Part shown: piece by piece, positions 36,933-46,351 of the stretch
Layout of the letters: each line of letters opens with the position of its first letter
Numbering within the stretch: the first letter of the stretch is position 1
Assembly: GCF_003269035.1 (NCBI RefSeq)
Contig: NZ_QLTK01000001.1
Coordinates: 737,011-801,010, forward strand
From: Paraburkholderia bryophila
Lineage (GTDB): Bacteria; Pseudomonadota; Gammaproteobacteria; Burkholderiales; Burkholderiaceae
DNA: 64,000 bases
Direction: 5' to 3'
Notes under the pieces: model-generated
Told to the model about the DNA's origin: nothing
The model's database searches: none
What the model saw: the letters and a program-made list of their open reading frames with translations, nothing else
Program-made: the position numbers and the translations under genes

Positions 36933-37844
36933 TCACGTCCCGAGCTTTGCCATCAGAAAGTCGACGAAGCTCCGCACCCGCGACGACAGATGCCGGGCAT
37001 GCGGATAAAGCAGCACGAAGGGCCGTGAGCATCCGCCATAAGGAATCAGCAATTCCTTCAGCGTCCCATCCGCAATGTCTTTCTCGACGATGAAACGATA
37101 GGTCTGGAACAGGCCCGCACCGTGCCGCGCCAACGTCACGCCGGCCAGCACGTCGCCCGACGAGACGTTGCCGCCGCGCGTCATCATCTCGAGCGCATCG
37201 CCTTCCTGTTTGAAGAGCCACGGAATGTTGCGGCCGGTGCTGGGCAACGCGTACTGAATGCAGTCGTGCAGGAGCAGATCGTCGGGCGTCTCGAGCTTGC
37301 CGGCGTTGCGCAGATACGCCGGCGACGCGACGACCACCAGTTCCGCGTCCTCGATCTTGCGCGCGATCAAACCGGAATCGCTCGGCGCACGGCCGCGAAT
37401 CGCGAGATCGAAACCTTCGTCGGCGAAGTCGATGTTGCGGTTGCTGAGGTGGGTCTCGACCGTGATGCCGGGATAACGCGCGCGGAATTCCGCCAGCAAG
37501 GGCAGCACCCGATAGTGGCCGTACGGGGTCGGCATGCTGATTCGCAGCACGCCGCTCGGCGCGCTTTGCTGACCGGTGGCTTCACGCTCGGCGTCGGCAA
37601 GCTGACCGAGCGCCTGGCGGCATTGTTCGAAGTAGCGGCGCCCCGCGTCCGTCAGCCGGATCTGCCGCGTGGTGCGCACGAACAGACGCACGCCGAGGCG
37701 CGCTTCGAGACGCGAAACTGTGCGGCTCACCGCCGCCGGCGTGACGCCCGCGGCGGTCGCGGCCACGGTAAAGCTTTCCAGTTCGGCTGCGAGGCAGAAC
37801 AGTTCGATACTGCCCAGAAGGACATCTTCAAATTGACGCTGCAT
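36933..37844 (-). CDS. LysR-family regulator
   Basis: 303 residues from MQRQFEDVLLGSIELFCLAAELESF, where the wHTH starts; 49 residues of upstream open frame look spurious. The binding domain contains FDLAIRGRAPSDSGLIARKIED. It is convergent with the preceding LysR gene. The tautomerase and SDR genes lie just upstream on the same strand, so its target is not obvious. Confidence 0.92.
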   Translation of the reverse strand: MQRQFEDVLLGSIELFCLAAELESFTVAATAAGVTPAAVSRTVSRLEARLGVRLFVRTTRQIRLTDAGRRYFEQCRQALGQLADAEREATGQQSAPSGVLRISMPTPYGHYRVLPLLAEFRARYPGITVETHLSNRNIDFADEGFDLAIRGRAPSDSGLIARKIEDAELVVVASPAYLRNAGKLETPDDLLLHDCIQYALPSTGRNIPWLFKQEGDALEMMTRGGNVSSGDVLAGVTLARHGAGLFQTYRFIVEKDIADGTLKELLIPYGGCSRPFVLLYPHARHLSSRVRSFVDFLMAKLGT

Positions 37845-38032
37845 GGCTTCCCGACGAGCTTCGGTGGCGGCGTTGTCGCCTGGCGAAAATGCGTCCGGGA
37901 GGGCCGCACGCCGAGCGCTCGACACTGGACGCTTAAGGTTGCGCAGCGCGGACCAACGAAGCCGCCTGCGGTGCGCAACCAGGATCCGCACAGAATATCA
38001 GGACTATCGGGCAAAGCGGGTCGCCGCAGCGT

Positions 38033-38269
38033 TCACTCCGCCTTCAATGCCCGCTGCTTGCGAAACGCCTCGACCGGCATGCCGCCCCACCCCCAGTTCT
38101 GCAGGTTCACCTCTTCGATGACGACAAAGGTCGAGTCGAGCGGCTTGTTCAGCACGTCGAGCAGCACCTGGCTGACGCCCGCGATAAGCCGGGCTTTTTC
38201 GTCGGCGGTAACGGAATCGTTGCCGGGTTGGGACCCCTCGCGGGTCACCTGGATCGTGACGATAGGCAT
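38033..38269 (-). CDS. 4-oxalocrotonate tautomerase-family enzyme
   Basis: 78 residues. MPIVTIQVTREG gives the catalytic N-terminal proline after Met removal. The length and the C-terminal LQNWGWGGMPVEAFRKQ fit the larger, 4-OT-related group with a GWGG turn. It interconverts enol and keto forms of small acids. It lies downstream of an SDR on the same strand. Confidence 0.88.
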   Translation of the reverse strand: MPIVTIQVTREGSQPGNDSVTADEKARLIAGVSQVLLDVLNKPLDSTFVVIEEVNLQNWGWGGMPVEAFRKQRALKAE

Positions 38270-38355
38270 GTCGTGCTCCGTAATGATGGATTGGATGGCT
38301 TGGATGGCTTGGCGCCGGCCGAGTCGAAGGCGCCCTTGCGGCGCCCCGGGATCGA

Positions 38356-39066
38356 TCAGTGGCCGGCGCTTTGGCCGCCGTCCACGTGCAGGATTTCGCC
38401 CGTCACGAACGGCGCGGCGTCCAGATACAGCACGGCGTTCACGATATCGCTCATTTCGCCCATGTGGCCCATCGGATGCAATGCGCCGAGCGCCGCGTGC
38501 GTTTGCTCGGCGTGCATCGGCGATTTGATGATGCCCGGCGAGACCGCGTTGGCGCGGATGCCCCGTTTCGCGTACTCGATGGCGAGGGATTTGGTGGCCG
38601 CGTTCAGGCCGCCCTTGGTCAGCGACGCCAGCACCGAAGGCACGCCGTCGATCGCATGATCGACCAGGCTCGTCGTGATCGTGACCACGTGGCCGCTTGC
38701 GTGCTTTTCCATCTCGGCGATCGCCCGTTGCGTGATGTGGAAGAAACCGGACACGTTCACGCCGATGGCGGCCGCATAGTCTTCCGCGGAATACTGCGTG
38801 AACGGCTTGGCGATGAAGATGCCCGCGTTGTTGACCAGCGTATCGACGCGGCCAAAGCGCTCGACCGCTGCGGCGATCACGCGTTGCACGGTGGCCGGAT
38901 CGGCGATGTCGCCGGCAACCGTCAGCACGTTGGGATCGTCCGACGAACCGACCGAGCGCGCGGTCGCGACGACCCGGTAATCGAGCTTGCGGAACGCCTT
39001 GACGAGTTCCGCGCCAATGCCCTGCGATGCGCCGGTGACGACGACGACTTTTTGCGATGTGCTCAT
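38356..39066 (-). CDS. SDR-family oxidoreductase
   Basis: 236 residues from MSTSQKVVVVTGASQGIGAELVKAF: glycine motif at about 11-18, NNAGIFIAKPF at about 81-91, and ending DGGQSAGH. The usual YxxxK is altered (VPSVLASLTKGGLNAATKSLA), with Ser/Leu instead of Tyr at the expected position, so activity may differ from classical SDRs. The tautomerase follows downstream. Confidence 0.88.
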   Translation of the reverse strand: MSTSQKVVVVTGASQGIGAELVKAFRKLDYRVVATARSVGSSDDPNVLTVAGDIADPATVQRVIAAAVERFGRVDTLVNNAGIFIAKPFTQYSAEDYAAAIGVNVSGFFHITQRAIAEMEKHASGHVVTITTSLVDHAIDGVPSVLASLTKGGLNAATKSLAIEYAKRGIRANAVSPGIIKSPMHAEQTHAALGALHPMGHMGEMSDIVNAVLYLDAAPFVTGEILHVDGGQSAGH

Positions 39067-39284
39067 GATGAACCTCTGGATGACATGTTTGGGATCAGAT
39101 GCTGATCGGGCCACGGGCTCCGATGGGTATGAAATCTAGGCGCATTGGCTCAGGTTTCGAATACCCGCCGTGGACAAACAGTCGTGCGTGCGAAGTACAA
39201 ATGAAGCGTGGTGCGGGTTCGAGGCCGAAAATGACGCGACGCGGCGGTTCGAATGCCGCGTCGCGTCATGTCGCGTCATGTCAT
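39067..39284. other. Intergenic region with short GTCGCGTCAT tandem
   Basis: 218 bp between two minus-strand genes. It has no open frame with coding character. A short tandem of GTCGCGTCAT occurs near 39258-39282, just after the end of the exported-protein gene. Confidence 0.4.
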
Positions 39285-39686
39285 TCACTGCTCACATTTC
39301 ACGTCCTGCCTGCGCACCTGGATGATGACCGGATAGGTGCCGTGCTCGAGTTCCACCCGGGCAACCACGGCCATTGTGGTGTCGTCGATGTCGTCATACA
39401 CGCTGACCTCTTCGCGCCGAAGATTGGTGACGCCGGTGCAGCCCGACGCGCGGCCTTCGTCGGAGACCTTGCATTGAATCGGGTTGTCGGCGATGTAGCG
39501 GTATTTGTCGCGCTCGGGCGTGGCCAGATATTCGCGGAAACTTTGCGCCGCGCCGCCAACCCCGGTGACGTAGCCAATTGCGCATTGCAGTTTGGGGGTG
39601 TCGCTGCCGGTCGAGGTTTGGGCGATCGCGCCCGTGCTGGCGGCGGCGATCGATGCCACGAGGGCCGAGGCAAAAAGAAATTTCAT
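39285..39686 (-). CDS. Hypothetical secreted protein
   Basis: 133 residues from MKFLFASALVASIAAASTGAIAQ, a clear Sec signal. The mature part has four cysteines (LQCAIG, IQCKVS, SGCTGV, DVKCEQ) that could form two disulfides, and VYDDIDDTTMAVVARVELEHGTYPVIIQVRRQ looks like beta strands. No domain is recognised. It probably resides in the periplasm. Confidence 0.75.
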   Translation of the reverse strand: MKFLFASALVASIAAASTGAIAQTSTGSDTPKLQCAIGYVTGVGGAAQSFREYLATPERDKYRYIADNPIQCKVSDEGRASGCTGVTNLRREEVSVYDDIDDTTMAVVARVELEHGTYPVIIQVRRQDVKCEQ

Positions 39687-39796
39687 GGCGTCGTTCACGC
39701 AGGTCGTCTCGAAGAAGGGATTGTAATAGCTGGTTCGCAGCTGGGTCGGCAAGCGGCGCAAGTTCAGGCCCGCCCGGGCGGAACGGTCCCGGACGC

Positions 39797-40708
39797 TCAG
39801 GCCCCGACGGCGTAGCCCGCGCCTGGCCGCATATTCGTCAACGCGTCGATCAGCGCATCCACCCGCACGGGCCGCGTTCGCGAGCCCGGCACGATCACGT
39901 TGACCGGCAGCGGCGCGGGACGGCAGTGCGGCAGCAACTCGTCCAGCGCCCCGCTATCCAGATGCCGGCGCGCCATGAACTCCGGCACCTGGACGAGCCC
40001 CGCGCCCTGCACCGCCGCGCCGATCAACGCCTCGCCATGACTGATCCGGAAACGCGATTTTGGCGCAAGCGTGACGGCTTGCCCCTTCTCGACGAATTCG
40101 AGCGACCGTTCCCGCCCGCTCGTCGGCATTCTGAAAGCGACAACCGCATGGTTCGCGAGATCGGCGACCGCGCGGATTTTCGGGTGAGCGGCAAGATACG
40201 CCGGGCTCGCGCACAACACTAGCGGCTGCGAATCGAATTGGCGTGCGATCATGCTCGAATCGTTCAACGCGCCAAAACGGATCACCGCGTCCAGTCCCTC
40301 GCCAATCACATTGACCTGCTCGTCCGAGAGCCGCAGATCGAAATCGAGCGCTGGATAACGCCGCTGCAAAGCGGTCAGGACCGGCAACACGATCTGGGTG
40401 CCGTAGCCGATCGGCGCGCCGATGCACAGCGTGCCAGCCGGCTCGGCGGCGTCGGACACGCTGCGCAGATCGAGTGCGTCGATCTCGTCGAGCAGCCGCG
40501 AACACTTGGCAAAAAGCGTCTGACCTTCCTCGGTCAGATGCACGGAGCGCGTCGTCCGATTAAACAGCCGCACGCCAAGCTCCTGTTCGAGCCGCGCAAT
40601 GCTTTTCGCCACCGACGAAGGCGCAAGGCTCAACTCCCGCGCGGCACGCGCAAAGCTGCCATGCCTCGCGACGGCGGCAAAATTGAGGAACTGACTCAGG
40701 TTTTTCAT
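39797..40708 (-). CDS. LysR-family regulator
   Basis: 303 residues. MKNLSQFLNFAAVARHGSFARAARELSLAPSSVAKSIARLE is the wHTH and the ligand domain includes GLDAVIRFGALNDSSMIARQFD. It is divergent from a cupin gene, 112 bp apart, which is the likely target. Confidence 0.93.
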   Translation of the reverse strand: MKNLSQFLNFAAVARHGSFARAARELSLAPSSVAKSIARLEQELGVRLFNRTTRSVHLTEEGQTLFAKCSRLLDEIDALDLRSVSDAAEPAGTLCIGAPIGYGTQIVLPVLTALQRRYPALDFDLRLSDEQVNVIGEGLDAVIRFGALNDSSMIARQFDSQPLVLCASPAYLAAHPKIRAVADLANHAVVAFRMPTSGRERSLEFVEKGQAVTLAPKSRFRISHGEALIGAAVQGAGLVQVPEFMARRHLDSGALDELLPHCRPAPLPVNVIVPGSRTRPVRVDALIDALTNMRPGAGYAVGA

Positions 40709-40820
40709 TCAGGCTATTCCCGACAATCTGTCATCAATGAAACGGCAGTGGGGAGATCAAACGACGGTGCATAGGCGGGTAAATTGGGCATCGACAAACT
40801 CGACACCCAAGGAACCCATC

Positions 40821-41300
40821 ATGTCTTTCCAGAACATCAAACCGGTCGACTACGATTTCGGCGGCTCGCACGCCCGGATGCTCGTTTCCGGCAAGCAATC
40901 CGGCGGATCGTACTGCATGATCGAAATCTTTTCTCCGGCGGGCCGGGCCACGCCGGCGCACCGGCATCAGCATGAGGACGAGACGATCCATATGCTGGAA
41001 GGCGAACTCGACGTCAATATCGAAGGCACGACGCACACCTTCCGCGCGGGTGAGACGCTGTATCTGGAGCGCGGCACCGCGCATCAACTGATTAACCGCT
41101 CGGACGCAACGGCACGCTATCTGGTCATCTGCGCGCCGGCCGGCTTCGACGAATTCGTCGAGACCTGCGCCGAGGTGCGGCCCGCGCCCTACGAGACGGC
41201 GCCGCCGAGCGACGCCTCGAAACAAAAAATGCGCGACGCGGCGCCGCGCTTCGGTATTACGTTGATTCCTCCGCAGAAGGCGGCGCCCACGCCGGCATAA
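40821..41300 (+). CDS. Cupin-domain protein
   Basis: 159 residues from MSFQNIKPVDYDFGG. Cupin motif 1 is HRHQHEDETIHMLEGELDV (three metal histidines and a glutamate) and motif 2 is ETLYLERGTAHQLIN. A metal-binding beta-barrel, enzymatic or binding role, is expected; the substrate is unknown. It is divergent from a LysR gene. A decayed oxidoreductase follows. Confidence 0.88.
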   Translation: MSFQNIKPVDYDFGGSHARMLVSGKQSGGSYCMIEIFSPAGRATPAHRHQHEDETIHMLEGELDVNIEGTTHTFRAGETLYLERGTAHQLINRSDATARYLVICAPAGFDEFVETCAEVRPAPYETAPPSDASKQKMRDAAPRFGITLIPPQKAAPTPA

Positions 41301-41333
41301 AGGACCATCGGCACCACAAAGGCGTGCCCGGCG

Positions 41334-41887
41334 ATGCCGCCATTACCGTTTGTGCGCCACCGCGACCTTGCGACCCGGATGATCCAGCGGGACGGCCGGC
41401 TAACGCCATTGCCGCAGCCCGCGCCTGAAAGCCGGTGGTCGTTCCCGGCCCCGCTCGGCGACGCGGAAGTGGTGATGCTGCCGTTCACGGAGGGGCTCGC
41501 GGTGTCGCGCCATCTGCGGGTCGGGACAATGGACTCGTGGCTGGCGACGGCCGCGCTGCGCGACATTCGCAATCCGGATACGCCGCCGCCCCAGCCCAAC
41601 GACGAGCAGGGACGCTCGACCCAACAGTTCGTCGTCGATGTCGTGATCGCGCAGAACGGAACGACGCGGCGCGCGACTGCAACCGGACGCGACATCTATG
41701 CCGTGACCGCGCCGATCGTCGTCGAGCCCCCGAGCGCTTGATTCGCGGCAGGTCCACGAGTCAAGGCGGCGTAGTCAGTCTCGGCGAGATTTTCGACGCG
41801 AGGCATTTTCTCGCCGCGCTCGATACGCTGAGCGTTTCCTATGACGTCAAGGGCGACCCGCTGCTCGCGCGCGCACCGTCGCACTAG
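41334..41887 (+). pseudogene. Remnant of a saccharopine-dehydrogenase-like NAD(P)-binding protein
   Basis: The frame at 41334-41741 (ESRWSFPAPLGDAEVVMLPF, TQQFVVDVVIAQNG, RDIYAVTAPIVVEPP) matches the C-terminal half of saccharopine-dehydrogenase-like oxidoreductases. The continuation, ERLIRGRSTSQGGVVSLGEIFDARHFL, lies in another frame after a run of five C around 41728. Thus the gene has lost its N-terminal Rossmann half and carries a 1-base frameshift. The reading is by eye; function is surely lost. Confidence 0.65.
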
Positions 41888-42859
41888 TCACGCTCGCGCG
41901 CTCGCGGCCCGGCCCCGTCGTGGCGAGCGCGCGGCGCGCAACTCCGCCGCATCGAGAAAGAAAGCGCGGTTGTCGGCCATGCGTTCGATCATGAAGTCGA
42001 TGAAGGTCCGCACGCGCAACGGCTGCTCGGTGCGATGCCCGTAGTAGATATACAGCGCGCCGTACTCCGTGACATGTTGCGTGAGCAACGGAACGAGCCG
42101 GCCGGCGCGAATGTGAACCGCCGCGTTGAAACTGCCCAGTTGCCCGATGCCGAGGCCCGACAGCACCGCCTGCGTTTCCATCTCCGTGTCGTTCACGCAG
42201 ATGGTGGGCGGCACGTCGCGATAGACGATCTCGTCGCCAATCTGAAATTGCCATTGCGCGAGCTTGCCAGTGTTGGCGCGGCGATAGCCGGTGCAGCGAT
42301 GCTGCGCCAGTTCGTCGATGCTGCGCGGCGCGCCGTTGCGCTCGATGTACGCCGGCGACGCGCACACGATCAACTGGATCGGCACGAGCCGGCGCGCGAT
42401 CGACCCGCCCGCCGGCTGCGGCCCGCCGCGAAAGCCCACATCGGCGCGCTCGGTCACGAGATCGGTGAAGTGGTCGTCGAACTGGACTTCGAGCCGCGCG
42501 TGCGGATAAAGCCGCTGGAATTCCTCGAAGTACGGCCATAGCACCGGCATGCCGAAGGCCCGCGGCGCGCTCACGCGCAACAGGCCATCCACTTCCTGTT
42601 TCGAACGCCTTGCGTCGCCGAGCGCGGACGAGAGGATCGACAGCGCCGGTTGCACGCTATCGAACAGCCGCTGCCCCTCCTCCGTCAGGCTCAGCTTGCG
42701 GGTGGTGCGGTGAAACAGCCGCACGCCCAGTTCCTTCTCCAGTTGCATGACCGCATGGCTCGCGGCCTGCGGCGAGATGCCCTGATCGACGGCCGCGCGC
42801 CGCAGGCTGCCGAGCGCCGCGGCTCGCACGAAGGTCGTGATCGCCCGGATTTCGTTCAT
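41888..42859 (-). CDS. LysR-family regulator
   Basis: 323 residues: MNEIRAITTFVRAAALGSLRRAAVDQGISPQAASHAVMQLE (wHTH), then a ligand domain with ADVGFRGGPQPAGGSIARRLV. It is divergent from an SDR gene 123 bp away, the probable target. Confidence 0.93.
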   Translation of the reverse strand: MNEIRAITTFVRAAALGSLRRAAVDQGISPQAASHAVMQLEKELGVRLFHRTTRKLSLTEEGQRLFDSVQPALSILSSALGDARRSKQEVDGLLRVSAPRAFGMPVLWPYFEEFQRLYPHARLEVQFDDHFTDLVTERADVGFRGGPQPAGGSIARRLVPIQLIVCASPAYIERNGAPRSIDELAQHRCTGYRRANTGKLAQWQFQIGDEIVYRDVPPTICVNDTEMETQAVLSGLGIGQLGSFNAAVHIRAGRLVPLLTQHVTEYGALYIYYGHRTEQPLRVRTFIDFMIERMADNRAFFLDAAELRAARSPRRGRAASARA

Positions 42860-42982
42860 GGCCCGCGCTCCCGATTCGCAAATAAACGTTGATTATGAGT
42901 CTAGCAATTGACGGCTAGTGAATGTCAGTCTCTGCTTTTACCATGGCCTCACTTCAACGCCACAACACGCAGGAGAAACATC

Positions 42983-43840
42983 ATGGCTGACACGCAACGC
43001 GGCGTTTTCAAGCGGGTATGGTTGATCACCGGGGCCGCGCGCGGCATCGGCGCGCTGATCGCCGAGGCGGCGCTCGCGGACGGTAACGCGGTGGTGGCCG
43101 CGGGGCGCAACGTCGCGGCGATCGTCGAGCGGTTGGGCGACTCGCCCGCGCTGTTGCCGGTTGCGCTCGACGTCACCGACGAAGCGCAGGCCAAAGCCGC
43201 CGTGCAGGCCGCAGTGGAAAAATTCGGCCGCGTCGACGTGCTGGTCAACAACGCCGGCTTCGGCCTGCTGGGCGCGGTGGAAGAATCCGCCGACCAGGAC
43301 GTCCGCCGTATGTACGACACCAACGTGTTCGGCCTGCTGAACGTCACGCGCGCCGTGCTGCCGGTCATGCGTGCGCAGCGCGCGGGACACGTCATCAATA
43401 TTTCGTCGATCGGCGGCTATCGGGCCGCAGCGGGATTCGGCGTGTACTCGTCGACCAAGTTCGCCGTGGAAGGCATCACCGAAGCCATGCATGCCGAACT
43501 GAAGCCGCTCGGCATTCACGCCACCGTGGTCGAGCCGGGTTATTTCCGCACCGACTTTCTGGATGCGTCGTCATTGGTCGTGGCGCCCCACGTGATCGAC
43601 GATTACGACGAAACCTCGGGCGCGGTGCGCCGCCGGGCGATGCAAATGAATCACAACCAACCCGGCGACCCGAAGAAACTCGCCGCCGCGATGCTCACGC
43701 TGGTCGACGCCGCCACGCCGCCGCTGCGGCTGCCGCTCGGCAACGACACGCTCGCCGCGATCGCTGCAAAAAACGCTTACGTGGCAGAGGAAATGGACAT
43801 GTGGAGGACGCTGTCGGCCTCGACCGATTTCGCGGATTGA
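42983..43840 (+). CDS. SDR-family oxidoreductase
   Basis: 285 residues from MADTQRGVFKRVWLITGAARGIGALIAEA, with AGGAGAAAC upstream. The classical SDR motifs are intact: NNAGFGLLGAVEE and the Tyr-x3-Lys in YSSTKFAVEGI. The length and C-terminal MWRTLSASTDF match the oxidoreductase/retinol-dehydrogenase-like group common in Burkholderia. It probably depends on the divergent LysR. Confidence 0.93.
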   Translation: MADTQRGVFKRVWLITGAARGIGALIAEAALADGNAVVAAGRNVAAIVERLGDSPALLPVALDVTDEAQAKAAVQAAVEKFGRVDVLVNNAGFGLLGAVEESADQDVRRMYDTNVFGLLNVTRAVLPVMRAQRAGHVINISSIGGYRAAAGFGVYSSTKFAVEGITEAMHAELKPLGIHATVVEPGYFRTDFLDASSLVVAPHVIDDYDETSGAVRRRAMQMNHNQPGDPKKLAAAMLTLVDAATPPLRLPLGNDTLAAIAAKNAYVAEEMDMWRTLSASTDFAD

Positions 43841-43849
43841 TCCGCCGCA

Positions 43850-44704
43850 TCAACGGATGAGGAAATCGCCGATCGCATCGGCGATTTCCGAAGCATGCGT
43901 TTCCAGCGCGAAATGGCCCGTATCGAAGAAGCGCACCACCGCTTGCGGCATATCGCGCTTGAATGCCTCAGCGCCGGGCGGCAAAAAGAACGGATCGTGC
44001 TGGCCCCACACCGCCAGGAACGGCGGCTGATGCGTGCGGAAATATTGCTGGAACGCGGGGTACAACGCAACGTTGTTTCGATAGTCGCCGAACAGGTCGA
44101 GCTGGATTTCGTCGGCCCCTGGGCGGTTCAGATAAAACGCGTCGAGCGTATAGCCGTCGGGCGAGACAGTCGTCGTATCGGGCACGCCGTGGGTGTATTG
44201 CCAGCGGGTCGTCTCGAGCGTCAGCATCGCGCGCAGCGCTTCGCGGTTGGCAGGTGAAGCGTCCTGCCAATAGGCGCGGATCGGATTCCACCCGTCGCTG
44301 AGGCCTTCTTCGTACGCGTTGCCGTTCTGCGAAATGATCGCCGTGATTCGCTCGGGATGCCTGAGCGCGAGCCGAAAGCCGGTCGGCGCGCCGTAGTCGA
44401 ATACATAGACGGCGTAGCGATCGAAACCGATCACTTCGGTGAAGCGGTCGATCACGTTGGCGAGGTTATCGAACGTGTACGCGAACGTGTCGCGGGCCGG
44501 CATATCCGACTGCCCAAAACTGGGCAGATCCGGCGCGACGATATGGAAGCGGTCGGCCAGCTTCGGAATCAGATCGCGGAACATGTGGCCCGAACTCGGG
44601 AAGCCATGCAGCAGGAGCAACTTCGGCGCGCCCGGCCGACCGGCCTCGCGGTAGAACACGTTGAAACCGTCGACGTCGGCGGTGCGATAGGAAATGGCGG
44701 ACAT
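43850..44704 (-). CDS. Alpha/beta hydrolase, haloalkane-dehalogenase/epoxide-hydrolase-like
   Basis: 284 residues from MSAISYRTADVDGFNV. LLLHGFPSSGHMFRDLIPKLA is the oxyanion loop, YVFDYGAPTGFRLALRHPE the elbow with Asp nucleophile, and FFDTGHFALETHASEIA the catalytic His. The Asp nucleophile points to a dehalogenase/epoxide hydrolase rather than an esterase. It is divergent from a CGNR regulator with a long inverted repeat between them. Confidence 0.9.
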   Translation of the reverse strand: MSAISYRTADVDGFNVFYREAGRPGAPKLLLLHGFPSSGHMFRDLIPKLADRFHIVAPDLPSFGQSDMPARDTFAYTFDNLANVIDRFTEVIGFDRYAVYVFDYGAPTGFRLALRHPERITAIISQNGNAYEEGLSDGWNPIRAYWQDASPANREALRAMLTLETTRWQYTHGVPDTTTVSPDGYTLDAFYLNRPGADEIQLDLFGDYRNNVALYPAFQQYFRTHQPPFLAVWGQHDPFFLPPGAEAFKRDMPQAVVRFFDTGHFALETHASEIADAIGDFLIR

Positions 44705-44809
44705 GGTTTTCACCTGTGAAAAAAGAAGGGGCTGACGACCGGCGTGTGATCGACCTGATACGACGCACCCTCGCCATTCATTCGGATGGAAAAGGACATC
44801 GATTTACTT

Positions 44810-44882
44810 GTAACCACTAAAATCGTCATTTAAAGGTTACTAACGCATCATGTAACTTGTCAAGACGATTTTTAGTGGTTAC
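44810..44882. promoter_or_regulatory. Long inverted repeat between hydrolase and CGNR regulator
   Basis: GTAACCACTAAAATCGTC at 44810-44827 and GACGATTTTTAGTGGTTAC at 44864-44882 match except for one extra base. A further GTTAC/GTAAC pair (44836-44840, 44852-44856) lies inside. It is a likely cooperative operator for both divergent genes; the RNA form could also fold. Confidence 0.7.
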
Positions 44883-44918
44883 GATTGACGCATTACTTTT
44901 TCGCATTCGTCAGAAGAC

Positions 44919-45551
44919 ATGGACTACCGTGAGATTCCCGCGATCTTCGTGGCCGACGCGGCCGGCCTCGACTTCCTGAACTCCATCGCCACACCGGTGG
45001 ATGAGCCCGCCGACTGGATCGGCGACGGCGCAGGCTTGCTGGCCTGGCTGGAACAGGCCGGGCTCGTGCCGCTCGCCGCGCTGGCGGAGATTCGCGCGCG
45101 CTCGACGGCCGCCGAACTCGATCGGGTCGCCGGGCAGGCGCGCGAACTGCGCGAGTGGTTTAGGGGCTTTGTGCAGAAGCGCAAGGGGCGCGCGTTGAGC
45201 GCAAAAAATCTGCGCGAGCTGGAACCGCTCAACCGGCTGCTGGCGCGCGACGAACAGCATCGCGAGATCGTCGCCGGTGTAGCCGGCGCCGCGAGCGTTT
45301 TCGAATTGAGTGACCAGCGGCGCTGGCGCTGCGCCGAATCGTTGCTGATGCCGATTGCCGAGGCCATGGCGAAACTGGTCTGCGAGGAAGACTTCACGTA
45401 TGTGAAAGCGTGCGAGGGGCCGAAATGCACGCTGCTGTTCGCCGATCACACACGCGGACACGCGCGGCGCTGGTGCAGCATGGCACTGTGCGGCAACCGG
45501 GCGAAGGTGGCCGCTCATCGCAAGCGAATCAAGGAGCAGGAGACGGGTTGA
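44919..45551 (+). CDS. CGNR zinc-finger / ABATE-domain regulator
   Basis: 210 residues. The N-terminal ABATE domain (AGLDFLNSIATPVDEPADWIGDG) is followed by a C-terminal treble-clef zinc finger with CEGPKCTLLFAD and RRWCSMALCGNRAKVAAHRKR, containing the CGNR signature. It is a predicted stress-responsive transcription factor. It is divergent from the hydrolase and probably autoregulated through the inverted repeat at 44810-44882. Confidence 0.9.
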   Translation: MDYREIPAIFVADAAGLDFLNSIATPVDEPADWIGDGAGLLAWLEQAGLVPLAALAEIRARSTAAELDRVAGQARELREWFRGFVQKRKGRALSAKNLRELEPLNRLLARDEQHREIVAGVAGAASVFELSDQRRWRCAESLLMPIAEAMAKLVCEEDFTYVKACEGPKCTLLFADHTRGHARRWCSMALCGNRAKVAAHRKRIKEQETG

Positions 45552-45715
45552 AGGTGCGGGAACGTTAAGCGCGAACCACCCGGCATCGATCCCTCGCAAT
45601 TTCGGCAGAGCCGCCCTATTTGTGCGATTATTTGCCGGCGCTGGCCTTCTGGGCGAAGCAGCCTGGGCCGCGTCGAACAGCCGATAGTTCGTGACACTCT
45701 CTTCGAGGCGTAGCC

Positions 45716-46081
45716 ATGAAACCAGTCATCGCGCAGCTTGTCATCGTTTCCCTGCTCGGCACATCGGTTGCCGCGCTAGCTCAGCAACCTCATCACGACG
45801 ATCAACACGGCGGCCCGCCACCTCACGGCATGCGAGGACACGGCGCACCGCGCGAAGCCGATAACGGCCGTGAGGGCGGCCCGATTCCGCACAGCGACTG
45901 GCATAAAGGCGAGCGGCTTCCGTCCGAGTATCGCGATCGCAGTTACGTGGTCGACAACTGGCACGAACACGGGCTGCATGCACCGCCGCGCGGTTATCAA
46001 TGGGTCGGCGTGAATGGAGATTACGTGCTCGCCGCCGTGGCCAGCGGCGTGATTGCCGACGTGCTGCTGTCCGGGCACTAA
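45716..46081 (+). CDS. RcnB-family periplasmic protein
   Basis: 121 residues with a signal peptide ending near ALAQ, a His/Gly-rich segment (PHHDDQHGGPPPHGMRGHG) and the RcnB signature YVVDNWHEHGLHAPPRGYQWVGVNGDYVLAAVASGVI. RcnB proteins take part in nickel/cobalt homeostasis. No rcnA efflux gene is adjacent. Confidence 0.85.
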   Translation: MKPVIAQLVIVSLLGTSVAALAQQPHHDDQHGGPPPHGMRGHGAPREADNGREGGPIPHSDWHKGERLPSEYRDRSYVVDNWHEHGLHAPPRGYQWVGVNGDYVLAAVASGVIADVLLSGH

Positions 46082-46099
46082 CCAGCCGGCACGGTAGCC

Positions 46100-46330
46100 A
46101 TGCTGCTGCATCTCTTTCGTGGTCCCGGCCGCGTGTTCGGATTGACCGCCGACGCGAACGGCGCGAACCTGCCGGCACAGTTTGCCCCGTGGGCGCCGTT
46201 TAAGTCGGTTGAACTGAACCGGGACCGTGCCACGCCTGGCGTCGATTCAGCGGCATGTCTCGACGATATTGCGCAGCAGGGTTTTCATATTACCGATGCG
46301 CATGTTCGGATTGCCGATCAGTTCATCTGA
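46100..46330 (+). CDS. Small hypothetical protein
   Basis: 76 residues starting 18 bp after the RcnB-like stop, beginning MLLHLFRGPGRVFGLTADAN, soluble. It looks like a short protein widespread in Burkholderia (memory only). No domain is known; it may be co-transcribed with the RcnB-like gene. Confidence 0.6.
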   Translation: MLLHLFRGPGRVFGLTADANGANLPAQFAPWAPFKSVELNRDRATPGVDSAACLDDIAQQGFHITDAHVRIADQFI

Positions 46331-46351
46331 TCAGCACGCCCGATACGGCGC

